From the NCBI RefSeq assembly GCF_030818655.1, contig NZ_JAUTAN010000001.1:2356001-2420000 (forward strand): 64,000 nt of DNA, in the 5' to 3' direction. Numbering within the stretch: the first letter of the stretch is position 1; each line of letters opens with the position of its first letter. Positions 9,971-17,867 of this stretch are shown here, in pieces. The DNA comes from Nocardioides zeae. GTDB taxonomy: Bacteria > Actinomycetota > Actinomycetes > Propionibacteriales > Nocardioidaceae. Made by a program: the position numbers and the translations under genes. The notes under the pieces are model-generated. The model saw only the letters and a list, made by a program, of their open reading frames with translations, was not told the origin of the DNA and searched no databases.

Positions 9971-11968
9971 TCAGTCCAGCGCGCTCGCCGCGAACTGCGA
10001 GCGGTAGAGCGCGGCGTACGCCCCGTCCGCCGCGAGCAGCTCGGTGTGCGTGCCCTGCTCGACGATCCGTCCCCCCTCCATCACGAGGATGACGTCGGCG
10101 TCGCGGATCGTGGAGAGCCGGTGGGCGATGACGAAGGACGTGCGGTCCTCCCGCAGCGCCCCCATCGCCCGCTGCAGCAGCAGCTCGGTGCGCGTGTCGA
10201 CGGAGCTGGTCGCCTCGTCGAGGATGAGCAGCGCCGGGTCCGCGAGGAACGCGCGGGCGATGGTGAGGAGCTGCCGCTCCCCCGCCGACAGGTTCTCGCC
10301 GTTCTCCGTGACGACGGTGTCGTAGCCGTCGGGCAGCGAGGCGACGAACCGGTCGACGTACGTCGCGCGGGCGGCCTCGAGGATGTCGGCGTCGCTCGCG
10401 CCCGGGCGTCCGTAGGCGATGTTGTCGCGGATCGTGCCCTCGAACAGCCAGGTGTCCTGGAGCACCATGCCCGCCTGCGCCCGGAGCTCGCGGCGCGACA
10501 GCGTGGTGACGTCGACGCCGTCGAGGGTGATGCGGCCGGCGTCGAGCTCGTAGAAGCGCATCACGAGGTTGACGAGCGTCGTCTTGCCGGCGCCGGTCGG
10601 CCCCACGATCGCCACGGTCTCGCCGGGGCGCGCCACGAGCGACAGGTCCTCGATGAGGGGGCGGTCGGGGTCGTAGGCGAAGGCGACGTGCTCGAAAGCG
10701 ACCTCGCCGCGCCCCCGCGCGCCGACGCCGGCCCGCCCGGCTCCACCCACCTCGCCGACCACCGACGCGTCGGCCTCCTCCTGGGCGTCGAGCAGCTCGA
10801 AGACGCGCTCGGCCGACGCGACGCCCGACTGCAGCAGGTTCATCATCGAGGCCACGGTGGTGAGGGGCTGGTTGAACTGGCGGGAGTACTGGACGAACGC
10901 CTGCACGTCGCCGATCGTGATGGCGCCGGCAGTCACCCGGAAGGCGCCGACGACGGCGACGACCACGTAGGAGACGTTGCCGATCAGCATCATGACCGGC
11001 ATGAGGAGCCCCGATACGAACTGCGCCCGGTACGACGCGTCGTAGAGCTGGTCGTTCTGCTCGGCGAACGTCGCGTTCACGGCGTCCCGCCGGCCCATCA
11101 CGGTGACGAGCGCGTGCCCCGAGATCGACTCCTCGACGTGGGCGTTGAGGGAGCCGGTGCGCCGCCACTGCGTGACGAACTGCGGCTGGCTGCGCTTCAT
11201 CACGGCCCCCGTCAGCACGAGGGAGACCGGCACGGCGACGAGCGCGACGAGCGCCAGCAGCGGCGAGATCCACAGCATCATGCCGAGGATGCCGACGACG
11301 GTGAGGAGCGAGGTCAGCAGCTGGCTCATCGTCTGCTGCAGCGTCTGCCCGACGTTGTCGATGTCGTTGGTGACCCGGCTCAGCAGCTCGCCGCGCGGGG
11401 CCTTGTCGAAGGTCGCGAGCGGCATCGCGTGGATCTTGCGCTCGACGTCGGCGCGGAGCGTGCGGATCGTGCTCTGCACGACGTCGTTGAGCAGGTAGCC
11501 CTGGAGCCACGCGAGCAGCGCGCCGACGACATAGACCCCCAGCACGATCAGCAGGGCCTGGCCGACGGCGTCGAAGTCGACGCCCCGGCCCGGCACGAGG
11601 TGGCGCATGCCCTCCACGAGGTCGGCGACCGAGCCCTGCCCCGACGCGCGCAGCGCCGCGACGGCCTGCTCCTGCGTCTGCCCGGCCGGGAGGTCCCGCC
11701 CCACGAGCCCGGCGACCACGAGGTCGGTCGCCCGGCCCAGCAGGTAGGGCCCCAGCGACGTGGCCGTCACGCTGCCGACGGCGAAGAGCGCGACGAGCGC
11801 GGCCTTCGCGCGGTGGGGCCGCATCCGGCCCACGAGACGACGGGCGGAGGGCACGAAGTCCATCGCCTTCTCGCCGGCGCTCATCTGGCCGGCCGGGCCC
11901 GGGCCGCGCTGCGGCACCGCGATGCGCTCGGTGGCGGTGATCTCCCCGGTGTCCTTGCGCTCGCTCAC
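9971..11968 (-). CDS. ABC exporter half-transporter, consensus-site subunit
   Basis: A 665-residue type IV ABC exporter half: about 70 cytoplasmic N-terminal residues, a six-helix membrane domain (roughly residues 75-400) and an ATPase domain. Walker A is GPTGAGKTT, Walker B LLILDEATSSVD with the catalytic Glu, and the switch is IAHRLSTI. Its signature motif is degenerate (LSAGERQ). The partner encoded just upstream has the opposite pattern, so the pair should form a heterodimer with one active and one degenerate site, as in BmrCD or TM287/288. Its GTG overlaps the partner's stop (GTGA). Drug or lipid export is likely. Confidence 0.9.
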   Translation of the reverse strand: MSERKDTGEITATERIAVPQRGPGPAGQMSAGEKAMDFVPSARRLVGRMRPHRAKAALVALFAVGSVTATSLGPYLLGRATDLVVAGLVGRDLPAGQTQEQAVAALRASGQGSVADLVEGMRHLVPGRGVDFDAVGQALLIVLGVYVVGALLAWLQGYLLNDVVQSTIRTLRADVERKIHAMPLATFDKAPRGELLSRVTNDIDNVGQTLQQTMSQLLTSLLTVVGILGMMLWISPLLALVALVAVPVSLVLTGAVMKRSQPQFVTQWRRTGSLNAHVEESISGHALVTVMGRRDAVNATFAEQNDQLYDASYRAQFVSGLLMPVMMLIGNVSYVVVAVVGAFRVTAGAITIGDVQAFVQYSRQFNQPLTTVASMMNLLQSGVASAERVFELLDAQEEADASVVGEVGGAGRAGVGARGRGEVAFEHVAFAYDPDRPLIEDLSLVARPGETVAIVGPTGAGKTTLVNLVMRFYELDAGRITLDGVDVTTLSRRELRAQAGMVLQDTWLFEGTIRDNIAYGRPGASDADILEAARATYVDRFVASLPDGYDTVVTENGENLSAGERQLLTIARAFLADPALLILDEATSSVDTRTELLLQRAMGALREDRTSFVIAHRLSTIRDADVILVMEGGRIVEQGTHTELLAADGAYAALYRSQFAASALD

Positions 11969-13698
11969 GCCGCCTCCTCCGCGCTCAGCTGGGAGGCGAC
12001 GATCTCGGCGTACGTCGCGCAGGAGTCCACGAGGTCGTCGTGGCGTCCCGCGCCGACGAGGCGTCCGTCCTCGAGCACCAGGATGAGGTCGGCCTCGCGG
12101 ATGGTGGAGACGCGCTGCGCGACGACGAGCACGCAGGACTCCGTCGTCCACGGCCGGAGGCCGGCGCGGAGCCGGGCGTCGGTGGCGAGGTCGAGCGCCG
12201 AGAACGAGTCGTCGAAGAGGTAGATCTCGGGGCGGCGCACGAGGGCGCGGGCGATGGACAGCCGCTGGCGTTGGCCCCCCGAGAAGTTGGTGCCGCCCTG
12301 GGCGACCGGCGCGTCCAGGCCGTCGGGCAGCGCGGCGACGAAGTCCCGCGCCTGCGCGACCTCGAGCGCCTCCCACAGCTCGCCGTCGGTGGCGTCGGGC
12401 TTGCCGTGCCGCAGGTTGCTGGCGATGGTGCCGCTGAAGAGGAAGGCCCGTTGCGGCACGAGGCCGATGCGCTCCCACAGGGCGGCGGGATCCAGCCGGC
12501 GCACGTCGACGCCGTCGATGCGCACCGCGCCCTCCGTGACGTCCATGAGCCGGGCGACGAGGTCGACGAGCGTCGTCTTGCCCGAGCCCGTGGAGCCGAT
12601 GACGGCGACGGTCTCGCCCGGGCCGGCCCGGAACGACACGTCCGCGAGGACCGGGCTCTGGGCGCCCGGGTGGGTGAACCCCACCCCGTCCAGCTCGAGC
12701 TCGGCGTGGCCCGACACGACGGTCACCGGCTGCTCCGGCGGCAGCACGCTCGTGCTGGTGTCGAGCACCTCGGCGATGCGGTCGGCGCAGACCGCGGCGC
12801 GCGGGATCTGCATGAGCATGAAGGTGCCCATCATCACCGACATGACGATCTGCATGAGGTAGGCCAGGAAGGCCGTGAGCTGGCCGACGCCGAGGTCGCC
12901 GGAGTCGACGCGGTGGCCGCCGAACCAGATGACGGCGACCGAGGCCACGTTGACGATGAGCATGACGACGGGGAACAGCGTGGCGAGCCAGCGCCCGGCG
13001 CGGATCGACACCTGGGTCAGCTGCTCGTTGGCGTCGGCGAACCGGTCGGTCTCCTCGGGCTCGCGCACGAAGGCCCGCACGACGCGGATGCCGGTGATCT
13101 GCTCGCGCAGGACCCGGTTGACGCCGTCGATGCGTCCCTGCTGGGCGCGGAAGCTCGGCACCATGCCCCGCACGACGATGCCGACGGCGACGAACATGGT
13201 CGGCACCACGACGGCGAAGATCCACGAGAGGCCGACGTCGGTGTGCAGCGCCATCGCGATGCCGCCGACCATCATGATCGGCACCGAGATGGCGATGCTG
13301 CAGGTCATCAGCGTCAGCATCTGCACCTGCTGCACGTCGTTGGTGACGCGGGTGATGAGGGACGGCGCCCCGAACTGGCCGACCTCCCGGCCGGAGAAGC
13401 CGGTGACGCGGCTGAACAGGGCGCCCCGGAGGTCGCGACCCACGCTCATGGCGACCCGCGCCGAGAACCACACGGCCGCGACCTGGCAGGTGGTCTGGCC
13501 GAGGCAGACGACGAGCATGACGACGCCGATGCGCAGCACGTGGCCCGTGTCGCCCTGCACGACGCCGTCGTCGATGATCGTCGCGTTGAGGTTGGGCAGG
13601 TAGAGCATCGCGCCCGTGGAGCCGAGCTGCAGCAGCGCGATGGCGAGCAGCCGGGCCCGGTAGGGCTGCAGGTGCTCGCGGAGCAGGCGGAAGAGCAT
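11965..13698 (-). CDS. ABC exporter half-transporter, degenerate-site subunit
   Basis: A 577-residue exporter half with six membrane helices (residues 15-300) and an ATPase domain with GSTGSGKTT. Its own signature is canonical (FSGGQRQRLS), but Walker B reads FDDSFSALD, where Asp replaces the catalytic Glu, and the switch His is Gln (VVAQRVSTI). These substitutions mark the degenerate member of a heterodimer. The start was set at an ATG nine bases after AGGAG; a GTG two codons earlier overlaps the tetR stop. The order tetR, subunit 1, subunit 2 on one strand implies an operon controlled by the TetR protein. Confidence 0.9.
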   Translation of the reverse strand: MLFRLLREHLQPYRARLLAIALLQLGSTGAMLYLPNLNATIIDDGVVQGDTGHVLRIGVVMLVVCLGQTTCQVAAVWFSARVAMSVGRDLRGALFSRVTGFSGREVGQFGAPSLITRVTNDVQQVQMLTLMTCSIAISVPIMMVGGIAMALHTDVGLSWIFAVVVPTMFVAVGIVVRGMVPSFRAQQGRIDGVNRVLREQITGIRVVRAFVREPEETDRFADANEQLTQVSIRAGRWLATLFPVVMLIVNVASVAVIWFGGHRVDSGDLGVGQLTAFLAYLMQIVMSVMMGTFMLMQIPRAAVCADRIAEVLDTSTSVLPPEQPVTVVSGHAELELDGVGFTHPGAQSPVLADVSFRAGPGETVAVIGSTGSGKTTLVDLVARLMDVTEGAVRIDGVDVRRLDPAALWERIGLVPQRAFLFSGTIASNLRHGKPDATDGELWEALEVAQARDFVAALPDGLDAPVAQGGTNFSGGQRQRLSIARALVRRPEIYLFDDSFSALDLATDARLRAGLRPWTTESCVLVVAQRVSTIREADLILVLEDGRLVGAGRHDDLVDSCATYAEIVASQLSAEEAA

Positions 13699-13700
13699 GG

Positions 13701-14288
13701 TCACGCGCTCCTGTCGGGGGTGGTCGTGGTGGGCGCGAGCGTGCCGCGGAGGACGACGGCGACGATCTCCTCCGCCGTCAGCGGCTCGTCGGCCGAGAGG
13801 TGCGGGTGGCTGCCGGAGAAGGTGAGGAGGCGGAGCATCCGTGCCACCTCGCGCGGCGGCACGCGGAAGGCGTCGGCGTCCGGCTCCACGAGCTCGACGA
13901 CCGCCTGCAGCGAGCGCCGCCGCGCGGCGAGCGCGTCCTCGTCGTCGTGCCGGGAACGCCGCGGCGGTCCCTGGATGCCGAGTGCCGTCATGACGCCGAA
14001 GATCTCCCGGAAGCGACCCTGCACGACCGTCGTCGCGGCGACGAGGCGCGGCTCGAGCGGCAGCGAGCGGTCGACCGCCTCGAGCTCCTCGAGGAACCGG
14101 GTCGGGTCGAGCGCCGCGTCGAGCACCGCGTCGAGCAGGTCCTCCTTCGTCGGGAAGACCCGGAACACGGTGCCCTCCGCGACGCCGGCCGCCTCGGCGA
14201 TCTGGCGCGTCGTCGCGGACTGCCCCCGCTCGAGGATGAGCGGCACCGCCGCCTCGAGGATCGTGCGGCGGCGTTCGTCGGGCGCCAT
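13701..14288 (-). CDS. TetR family regulator of the ABC exporter
   Basis: About 195 residues. The N-terminal helix-turn-helix reads ILERGQSATTRQIAEAAGVAEGTVFRVFPTKEDLLDAV, a standard TetR_N domain, followed by a helical ligand-binding domain. The ATG giving MAPDERRR fits the usual N-terminus; a GTG 21 bases upstream is also possible. The stop lies two bases before the first exporter gene, so regulator and exporter are one transcript. A perfect 8-bp inverted repeat 35-52 bases upstream of the start is the likely operator and implies autoregulation. Confidence 0.87.
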   Translation of the reverse strand: MAPDERRRTILEAAVPLILERGQSATTRQIAEAAGVAEGTVFRVFPTKEDLLDAVLDAALDPTRFLEELEAVDRSLPLEPRLVAATTVVQGRFREIFGVMTALGIQGPPRRSRHDDEDALAARRRSLQAVVELVEPDADAFRVPPREVARMLRLLTFSGSHPHLSADEPLTAEEIVAVVLRGTLAPTTTTPDRSA

Positions 14289-14322
14289 CGGCGTCGCTCG
14301 GGGGCTCACGATCGACCAGCCT

Positions 14323-14340
14323 AGTGAGTGAGCACTCACT
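14323..14340. promoter_or_regulatory. TetR-type operator
   Basis: AGTGAGTG and CACTCACT form a perfect inverted repeat separated by AG, just upstream of tetR. The site is typical in size and place for a TetR-family dimer that represses its own operon. It contains the stop codon of the upstream macro-domain gene. Confidence 0.75.
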
Positions 14341-14842
14341 CAGACAAGCTGGCGCGGACCTGCTCGGCGGTCGCGGCGTCGTGGGCCACGATGCGCGCCT
14401 CCTCGACGGCCGTCGGCGTGCCGGCCAGCGTCGCGACGGCACAGTCGATCGCGTCCTGCCGCGGCCAGCCGTAGATCCCCGCGCTCACCAGGGGGAACGC
14501 CACCGTGCGGGCCCCGAGCTCGTCGGCCACGGCGAGGGCCCGCGCGTAGCAGGAGACGAGCAGCGCACGGTCCGTCTCCCCCGCCGCGTGGTTGGGCCCG
14601 ACGACGTGGACCACCCAGCGCGCCGGCAGGTCCCCCGCGGTCGTCCAGCCGGCATCCCCCGTCGCGAGGCCGTGCGGGAACCGGCGGCGGCAGTCCTCGA
14701 GCACCGCCGGCCCGCCCGCCCGGTGGATCGCGCCGTCTACCCCGCCCCCGCCCCGCATGCGGCGGTTCGCGGCGTTGACGACGGCATCGACGTGCTGCTG
14801 CGTGATGTCGCCCTGGACGACGGTGACCTCGGCGTACCCCAT
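14336..14842 (-). CDS. Macro domain (ADP-ribose-binding) protein
   Basis: A 168-residue single macro domain. The N-terminus VTVVQGDITQQHVDAVVNAAN and the loop MRGGGGVDGAIHRAGG are the classic ADP-ribose-binding elements, and the second binding loop is VSAGIYGWP. Family members (YmdB, MacroD-like) hydrolyse O-acetyl-ADP-ribose or remove ADP-ribose from proteins or nucleic acids. The ATG begins at the first strand, but the GGGAG in front of it is too close to be a good binding site. The last codons (SLSE, stop) lie inside the TetR operator, so its transcript may read into the exporter operon. Confidence 0.9.
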   Translation of the reverse strand: MGYAEVTVVQGDITQQHVDAVVNAANRRMRGGGGVDGAIHRAGGPAVLEDCRRRFPHGLATGDAGWTTAGDLPARWVVHVVGPNHAAGETDRALLVSCYARALAVADELGARTVAFPLVSAGIYGWPRQDAIDCAVATLAGTPTAVEEARIVAHDAATAEQVRASLSE

Positions 14843-14874
14843 CTCCCGACCGTACGCCGCGGCGCGAGGCCCGC

Positions 14875-14937
14875 CCCGAAATGGGACGTCGGGGCAGGCC
14901 CCGCGCGGTCGGCCCCGCCCCAGCCGCACAGTTCTGC
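14875..14937. repeat. 63-bp repeat element, copy A
   Basis: Aligned without gaps to copy B, 54 of 63 positions agree by eye. The core CGGGGC-AG-GCCCCG hairpin is intact, but the outer arms have decayed compared with copy B. Confidence 0.75.
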
Positions 14938-15161
14938 GTCCCCCGGGGGCGCCCGGCGTCGACCGGCGTGCCCCGCGCCGTACCGGAGCAGGAGAGTGCG
15001 CGGGCCCTGCGGCGCCGGGGAGGAAAACGCGGACCGGACGGGCCGCGGGATCGGCGTGTCGCGCTCTCGGGTCCGCGTGTTCTTTCCCCCGGTCCCGAGC
15101 CGGTCCGCGTTTTCTTCTCAGGTCCGAGCCCGTCCGCGTTTTCCTCGACCCGATGCCGAGC

Positions 15162-15224
15162 CCGGAACTGGGACGCCGGGGCAGGCCCCGCGCGATCGGA
15201 CCCGCCCCGACCGCACAGTTCCGG
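15162..15224. repeat. 63-bp repeat element, copy B, with terminal inverted repeats
   Basis: The element is bounded by a perfect 9-bp inverted repeat, CCGGAACTG at the left end and CAGTTCCGG at the right. Inside lies a CGGGGC-AG-GCCCCG hairpin. The size and nested palindromes resemble a REP- or MITE-like intergenic element; no coding capacity. Confidence 0.75.
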
Positions 15225-15311
15225 ATCCGGTCCGGGCGACGTCACGAGGACGCCGACGAGATCGCCCACCGTTGGCCTCAGGTCCCCGCTGGCTCGGCCG
15301 ATGGTCGCACC

Positions 15312-15773
15312 ATGACCGCTCTCCCCACACGCCGTACCGTCCTGCGCACCGCCGTCTGGACCGTGCCCGCCGTCTCCGTCGTCGTCGCCGCGCCTGCCTT
15401 CGCCGTCTCGGTCGGCGCGACCACCGGCATCGCCTACGTCGGGGGCAGCCTGACCCGGACCCGGTACGACGCCAGCGGGTGGCTCCTCGAGGTGTTCCTC
15501 GAGGTCACGCCCGCCACGGCCCTCCCGACCTTCAGCTACTCGCTCGCAGGTGGCCCCGTCGCCACCTTCCAGGGCGTGGACCCCAGGCAGGACTGGGGTC
15601 CGGGCACCTACCAGTGCTACGCCGACGGTCTCGAGGGCAGCTGGTCGCGGGGACAGACGGTGAGCGCCACGTTCTTCGTGGCGGGCCTCTCCACGGTCGC
15701 CACGATCGACGTCTACGACGACTGGGACGGAAGCACCGGCATCCCCGGCGGCGGCGACGACTGGGGCATCTGA
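15312..15773 (+). CDS. Small Tat-type secreted protein of unknown function
   Basis: A 153-residue protein with a twin-arginine-like leader (TRRTVLRTAVWTVPAVSVVVAAPAFA, shown here only as description of residues 6-31) and likely cleavage after AFA. The mature part is beta-rich with a low-lysine, Gly/Asp-rich tail (DDWDGSTGIPGGGDDWGI). Similar short proteins with RRxxL leaders are common in Nocardioidaceae, but I recognise no domain. The start is the first ATG in frame that leaves a normal signal peptide. It is preceded by the repeat-rich gap and converges with the topoisomerase gene. Confidence 0.65.
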   Translation: MTALPTRRTVLRTAVWTVPAVSVVVAAPAFAVSVGATTGIAYVGGSLTRTRYDASGWLLEVFLEVTPATALPTFSYSLAGGPVATFQGVDPRQDWGPGTYQCYADGLEGSWSRGQTVSATFFVAGLSTVATIDVYDDWDGSTGIPGGGDDWGI

Positions 15774-15789
15774 GCCGACCGGGCCCGAC

Positions 15790-16800
15790 CTACCCCAGCA
15801 ACCGCAGCGTGGCCCGCTCCAGCGCCGCCTGCCGGGCGTCGACGTCGTCGGCGTGCTCGCGGTCGGCGCGCCGGAGGGCCGCCGCGATCGTGCGGCCGTT
15901 CTCGTACGCCGTGACCACGCGCGGGTCGACGTAGGAGCTCCGCGCGAGGGTCGGGGTGTTGCCGAGGAAGGCCGCGACCTCCTTCATCGTGCCGCTGACG
16001 GCCCGCTTGCGGGACGCCGCCGTCTCCCCCGGCTCCTCGGTGCGGGCGAGGGCCACGGCGGCGAGGACCGTGGCGTGCCAGGTGCGGAAGTCCTTCGCGG
16101 TGGCCTCGATGCCCGTGGTGACGCGCACGTAGTCGTTGACCAGCGCGGGCAGCACGGAGCGCCACTGCCGCACCTCCTTGTAGGCGAGCAGGCGCGGGTC
16201 CTCGGCCCGGCGGCGGCGCATCATCGCGATCGCGGCCACGACGGCGGTGTCGTCGATGTGGATCTCGTGGTCGACGCCCGACTTGCCCGTGAACCGGAAG
16301 ACGAGCGCCTCCCCGGCGCGCCGGACGTGCCGCCGCTCGAGCGTGGTGAGGCCGAAGCTGCCGTTCTCGTCGGCGTACACGTCGTTGCCGATGCGGAAGT
16401 AGCCGAGGTCGAGGAGGCGCACGGCCGTGGCCGCGGCCCGCGGCTCCGGCATGCCGTCCAGCCCGAGGTGGCCGACGACGACGGAACGCGCACGGGCGAG
16501 GGACGCGCCGAACTCGACCATCCGCGCGAACTTCTCCGCGTCGCGCTTCTCGCGCCAGGCGGGGTGGTAGAGGTACTGCCGCCGTCCGGCGTCGTCCGTG
16601 CCGACCGCCTGCAGGTGGCCGTTGTCGTGCGGCGTGATCCACACGTCCTTCCACGCCGGCGGGATCACGAGGGCCTCGACGCGCTCCCGGGCCCGGTCGT
16701 CGAGCCGCTCCCCGTGCTCGTCGCGATAGCTGAACCCCCGGCCGGCGCGCACCCGCGTCCACCCGGGCTGGTCGGGTGAGGTTCGGCGGAGTCGCGGCAC
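15790..16800 (-). CDS. Type IB DNA topoisomerase (poxvirus-like)
   Basis: A 336-residue bacterial topoisomerase IB. The N-terminal domain has VEALVIPPAWKDVWI and HLQAVGTDDAGRRQYLYHP, both signatures of the family. The catalytic domain carries the Arg/Lys region FTGKSG and the Arg and His of the active site, with the nucleophilic tyrosine Tyr290 in ARSSYVDPRV. It relaxes supercoils by single-strand breakage through a 3'-phosphotyrosine. The length is normal. It is optional in bacteria and often found in soil actinobacteria. It may share a transcript with the downstream anchored protein, 44 bases away. Confidence 0.92.
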   Translation of the reverse strand: MPRLRRTSPDQPGWTRVRAGRGFSYRDEHGERLDDRARERVEALVIPPAWKDVWITPHDNGHLQAVGTDDAGRRQYLYHPAWREKRDAEKFARMVEFGASLARARSVVVGHLGLDGMPEPRAAATAVRLLDLGYFRIGNDVYADENGSFGLTTLERRHVRRAGEALVFRFTGKSGVDHEIHIDDTAVVAAIAMMRRRRAEDPRLLAYKEVRQWRSVLPALVNDYVRVTTGIEATAKDFRTWHATVLAAVALARTEEPGETAASRKRAVSGTMKEVAAFLGNTPTLARSSYVDPRVVTAYENGRTIAAALRRADREHADDVDARQAALERATLRLLG

Positions 16801-16844
16801 CTCACGACCCTAGCCAGCCCCGACCAGCCCCCACCAGGACTGCC

Positions 16845-17867
16845 TCAGGAACGCCGCGAGCCCCGCGCCAGGGTGACCGCCAGGACGAGCAGCACGACCC
16901 CGCCGGCGCCACCGACGATCCAGGGCAGCCACCCCGGCCCGTCGTCGGCCGGGTCGACGGCGGGATCGGCGTCCGCGCCCCCGTCCGGGGTGTCGGTGGA
17001 GCCGGCGTCCGGGGACTCCGGCGCCATCGCCGCGCTCACGTCCGCCGGCAGCGCGACCCGGAGCACCGGCGTGCGCGGACCCTCCGTGGTCAGCAGCACC
17101 GCCCCGGGGTCGTCGGGGTCGACGGCGATCCCCTCCCCCTGCGGCTGCTCCGGCAGGTCGAAGCTCCCGACCTCGGTGAGCCCCGGGTAGGTGTAGACGG
17201 CGGCCGCACCGTAGTTGCGCACCACCAGGTGCCGACCGTCGGGGAAGAACGCCGCGTCGGTCGCCACGCCGAGCGCCGGCGCCAGCGGCTCGAGCACGTT
17301 CACCTGACCTGCCACGAGCTGCTCGGGCGCCGCGTAGAAGCTGCCACCGAGCACGCCCTTGCTCACGACGAGCAGCTGGTCGGTGCCGGGCACGACGAGC
17401 ACCGACTCCGCGTCGCGCGGACCATCGGCGTACTGCAGCTCGTAGCGCGCGGGCTCCACCGTCGCGTCCTCCCAGCCGACCGGCACGCGGAGCACCTCGA
17501 CGCTGTCCCGCACCGCGCGGTTGTCCCCGATGTCGCCGACCCAGACCTCGGAGGCGGCCTCCCCGTCGACGTACGCCGGGGCGACGGCCTCGACGTCGAC
17601 CGGGTCGGGCGTCCACGAGGTGACGCCGACGGTGTCGCCCGTCGCGGGGTCGACGGCGAACACGCGGCCGCTGTCCCCCGAGTCGTTGACGGTCACGAAC
17701 CGCCCACCGACGACCGCGAGGCCGCTGGACTCGACGATGTCCGGGTCGGTGAAGCTCACCACCTCGGTGCCCTCCTCCGCCGTGGAGGCGGGCGTCGCCG
17801 CGGCACCGGCCGCGAACGGGAGGGCGACCGCGGCGGTCACCAGGGCGCGGAGCAGCACCGGTCTCAC
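16845..17867 (-). CDS. Secreted, C-terminally anchored beta-propeller-like protein
   Basis: About 340 residues: a signal peptide (residues 1-25), a propeller-like extracellular domain with repeated strand motifs (SSGLAVVGGRFVTVNDSGDSGRVFAVD, VWVGDIGDNRAVRD, AESVLVVPGTDQLLVVSKG), a Pro/Asp/Gly-rich linker, one transmembrane helix (about residues 310-333) and a short basic tail RGSRRS. The pattern resembles SdiA-regulated/esterase-like phytase-fold proteins. No catalytic residues can be assigned. The GTG start overlaps the stop of the methyltransferase gene (GTGA), an unexpected coupling of a cytoplasmic enzyme and a surface protein. Confidence 0.75.
   Translation of the reverse strand: MRPVLLRALVTAAVALPFAAGAAATPASTAEEGTEVVSFTDPDIVESSGLAVVGGRFVTVNDSGDSGRVFAVDPATGDTVGVTSWTPDPVDVEAVAPAYVDGEAASEVWVGDIGDNRAVRDSVEVLRVPVGWEDATVEPARYELQYADGPRDAESVLVVPGTDQLLVVSKGVLGGSFYAAPEQLVAGQVNVLEPLAPALGVATDAAFFPDGRHLVVRNYGAAAVYTYPGLTEVGSFDLPEQPQGEGIAVDPDDPGAVLLTTEGPRTPVLRVALPADVSAAMAPESPDAGSTDTPDGGADADPAVDPADDGPGWLPWIVGGAGGVVLLVLAVTLARGSRRS

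Larger units (their letters stand above)
14843..15311. other. 470-bp gap rich in direct and inverted repeats
   Basis: No convincing gene is visible on either strand. The gap holds two 63-base imperfect copies of a GC-rich palindromic element, and between them three direct and one inverted copy of a GTCCGCGTTTTC-like motif: 15071-15082 (variant with GTGTTC), 15103-15114 and 15132-15143 direct, 15023-15034 inverted. The promoter of the downstream Tat-type protein should lie in the last 100 bases. Confidence 0.6.
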
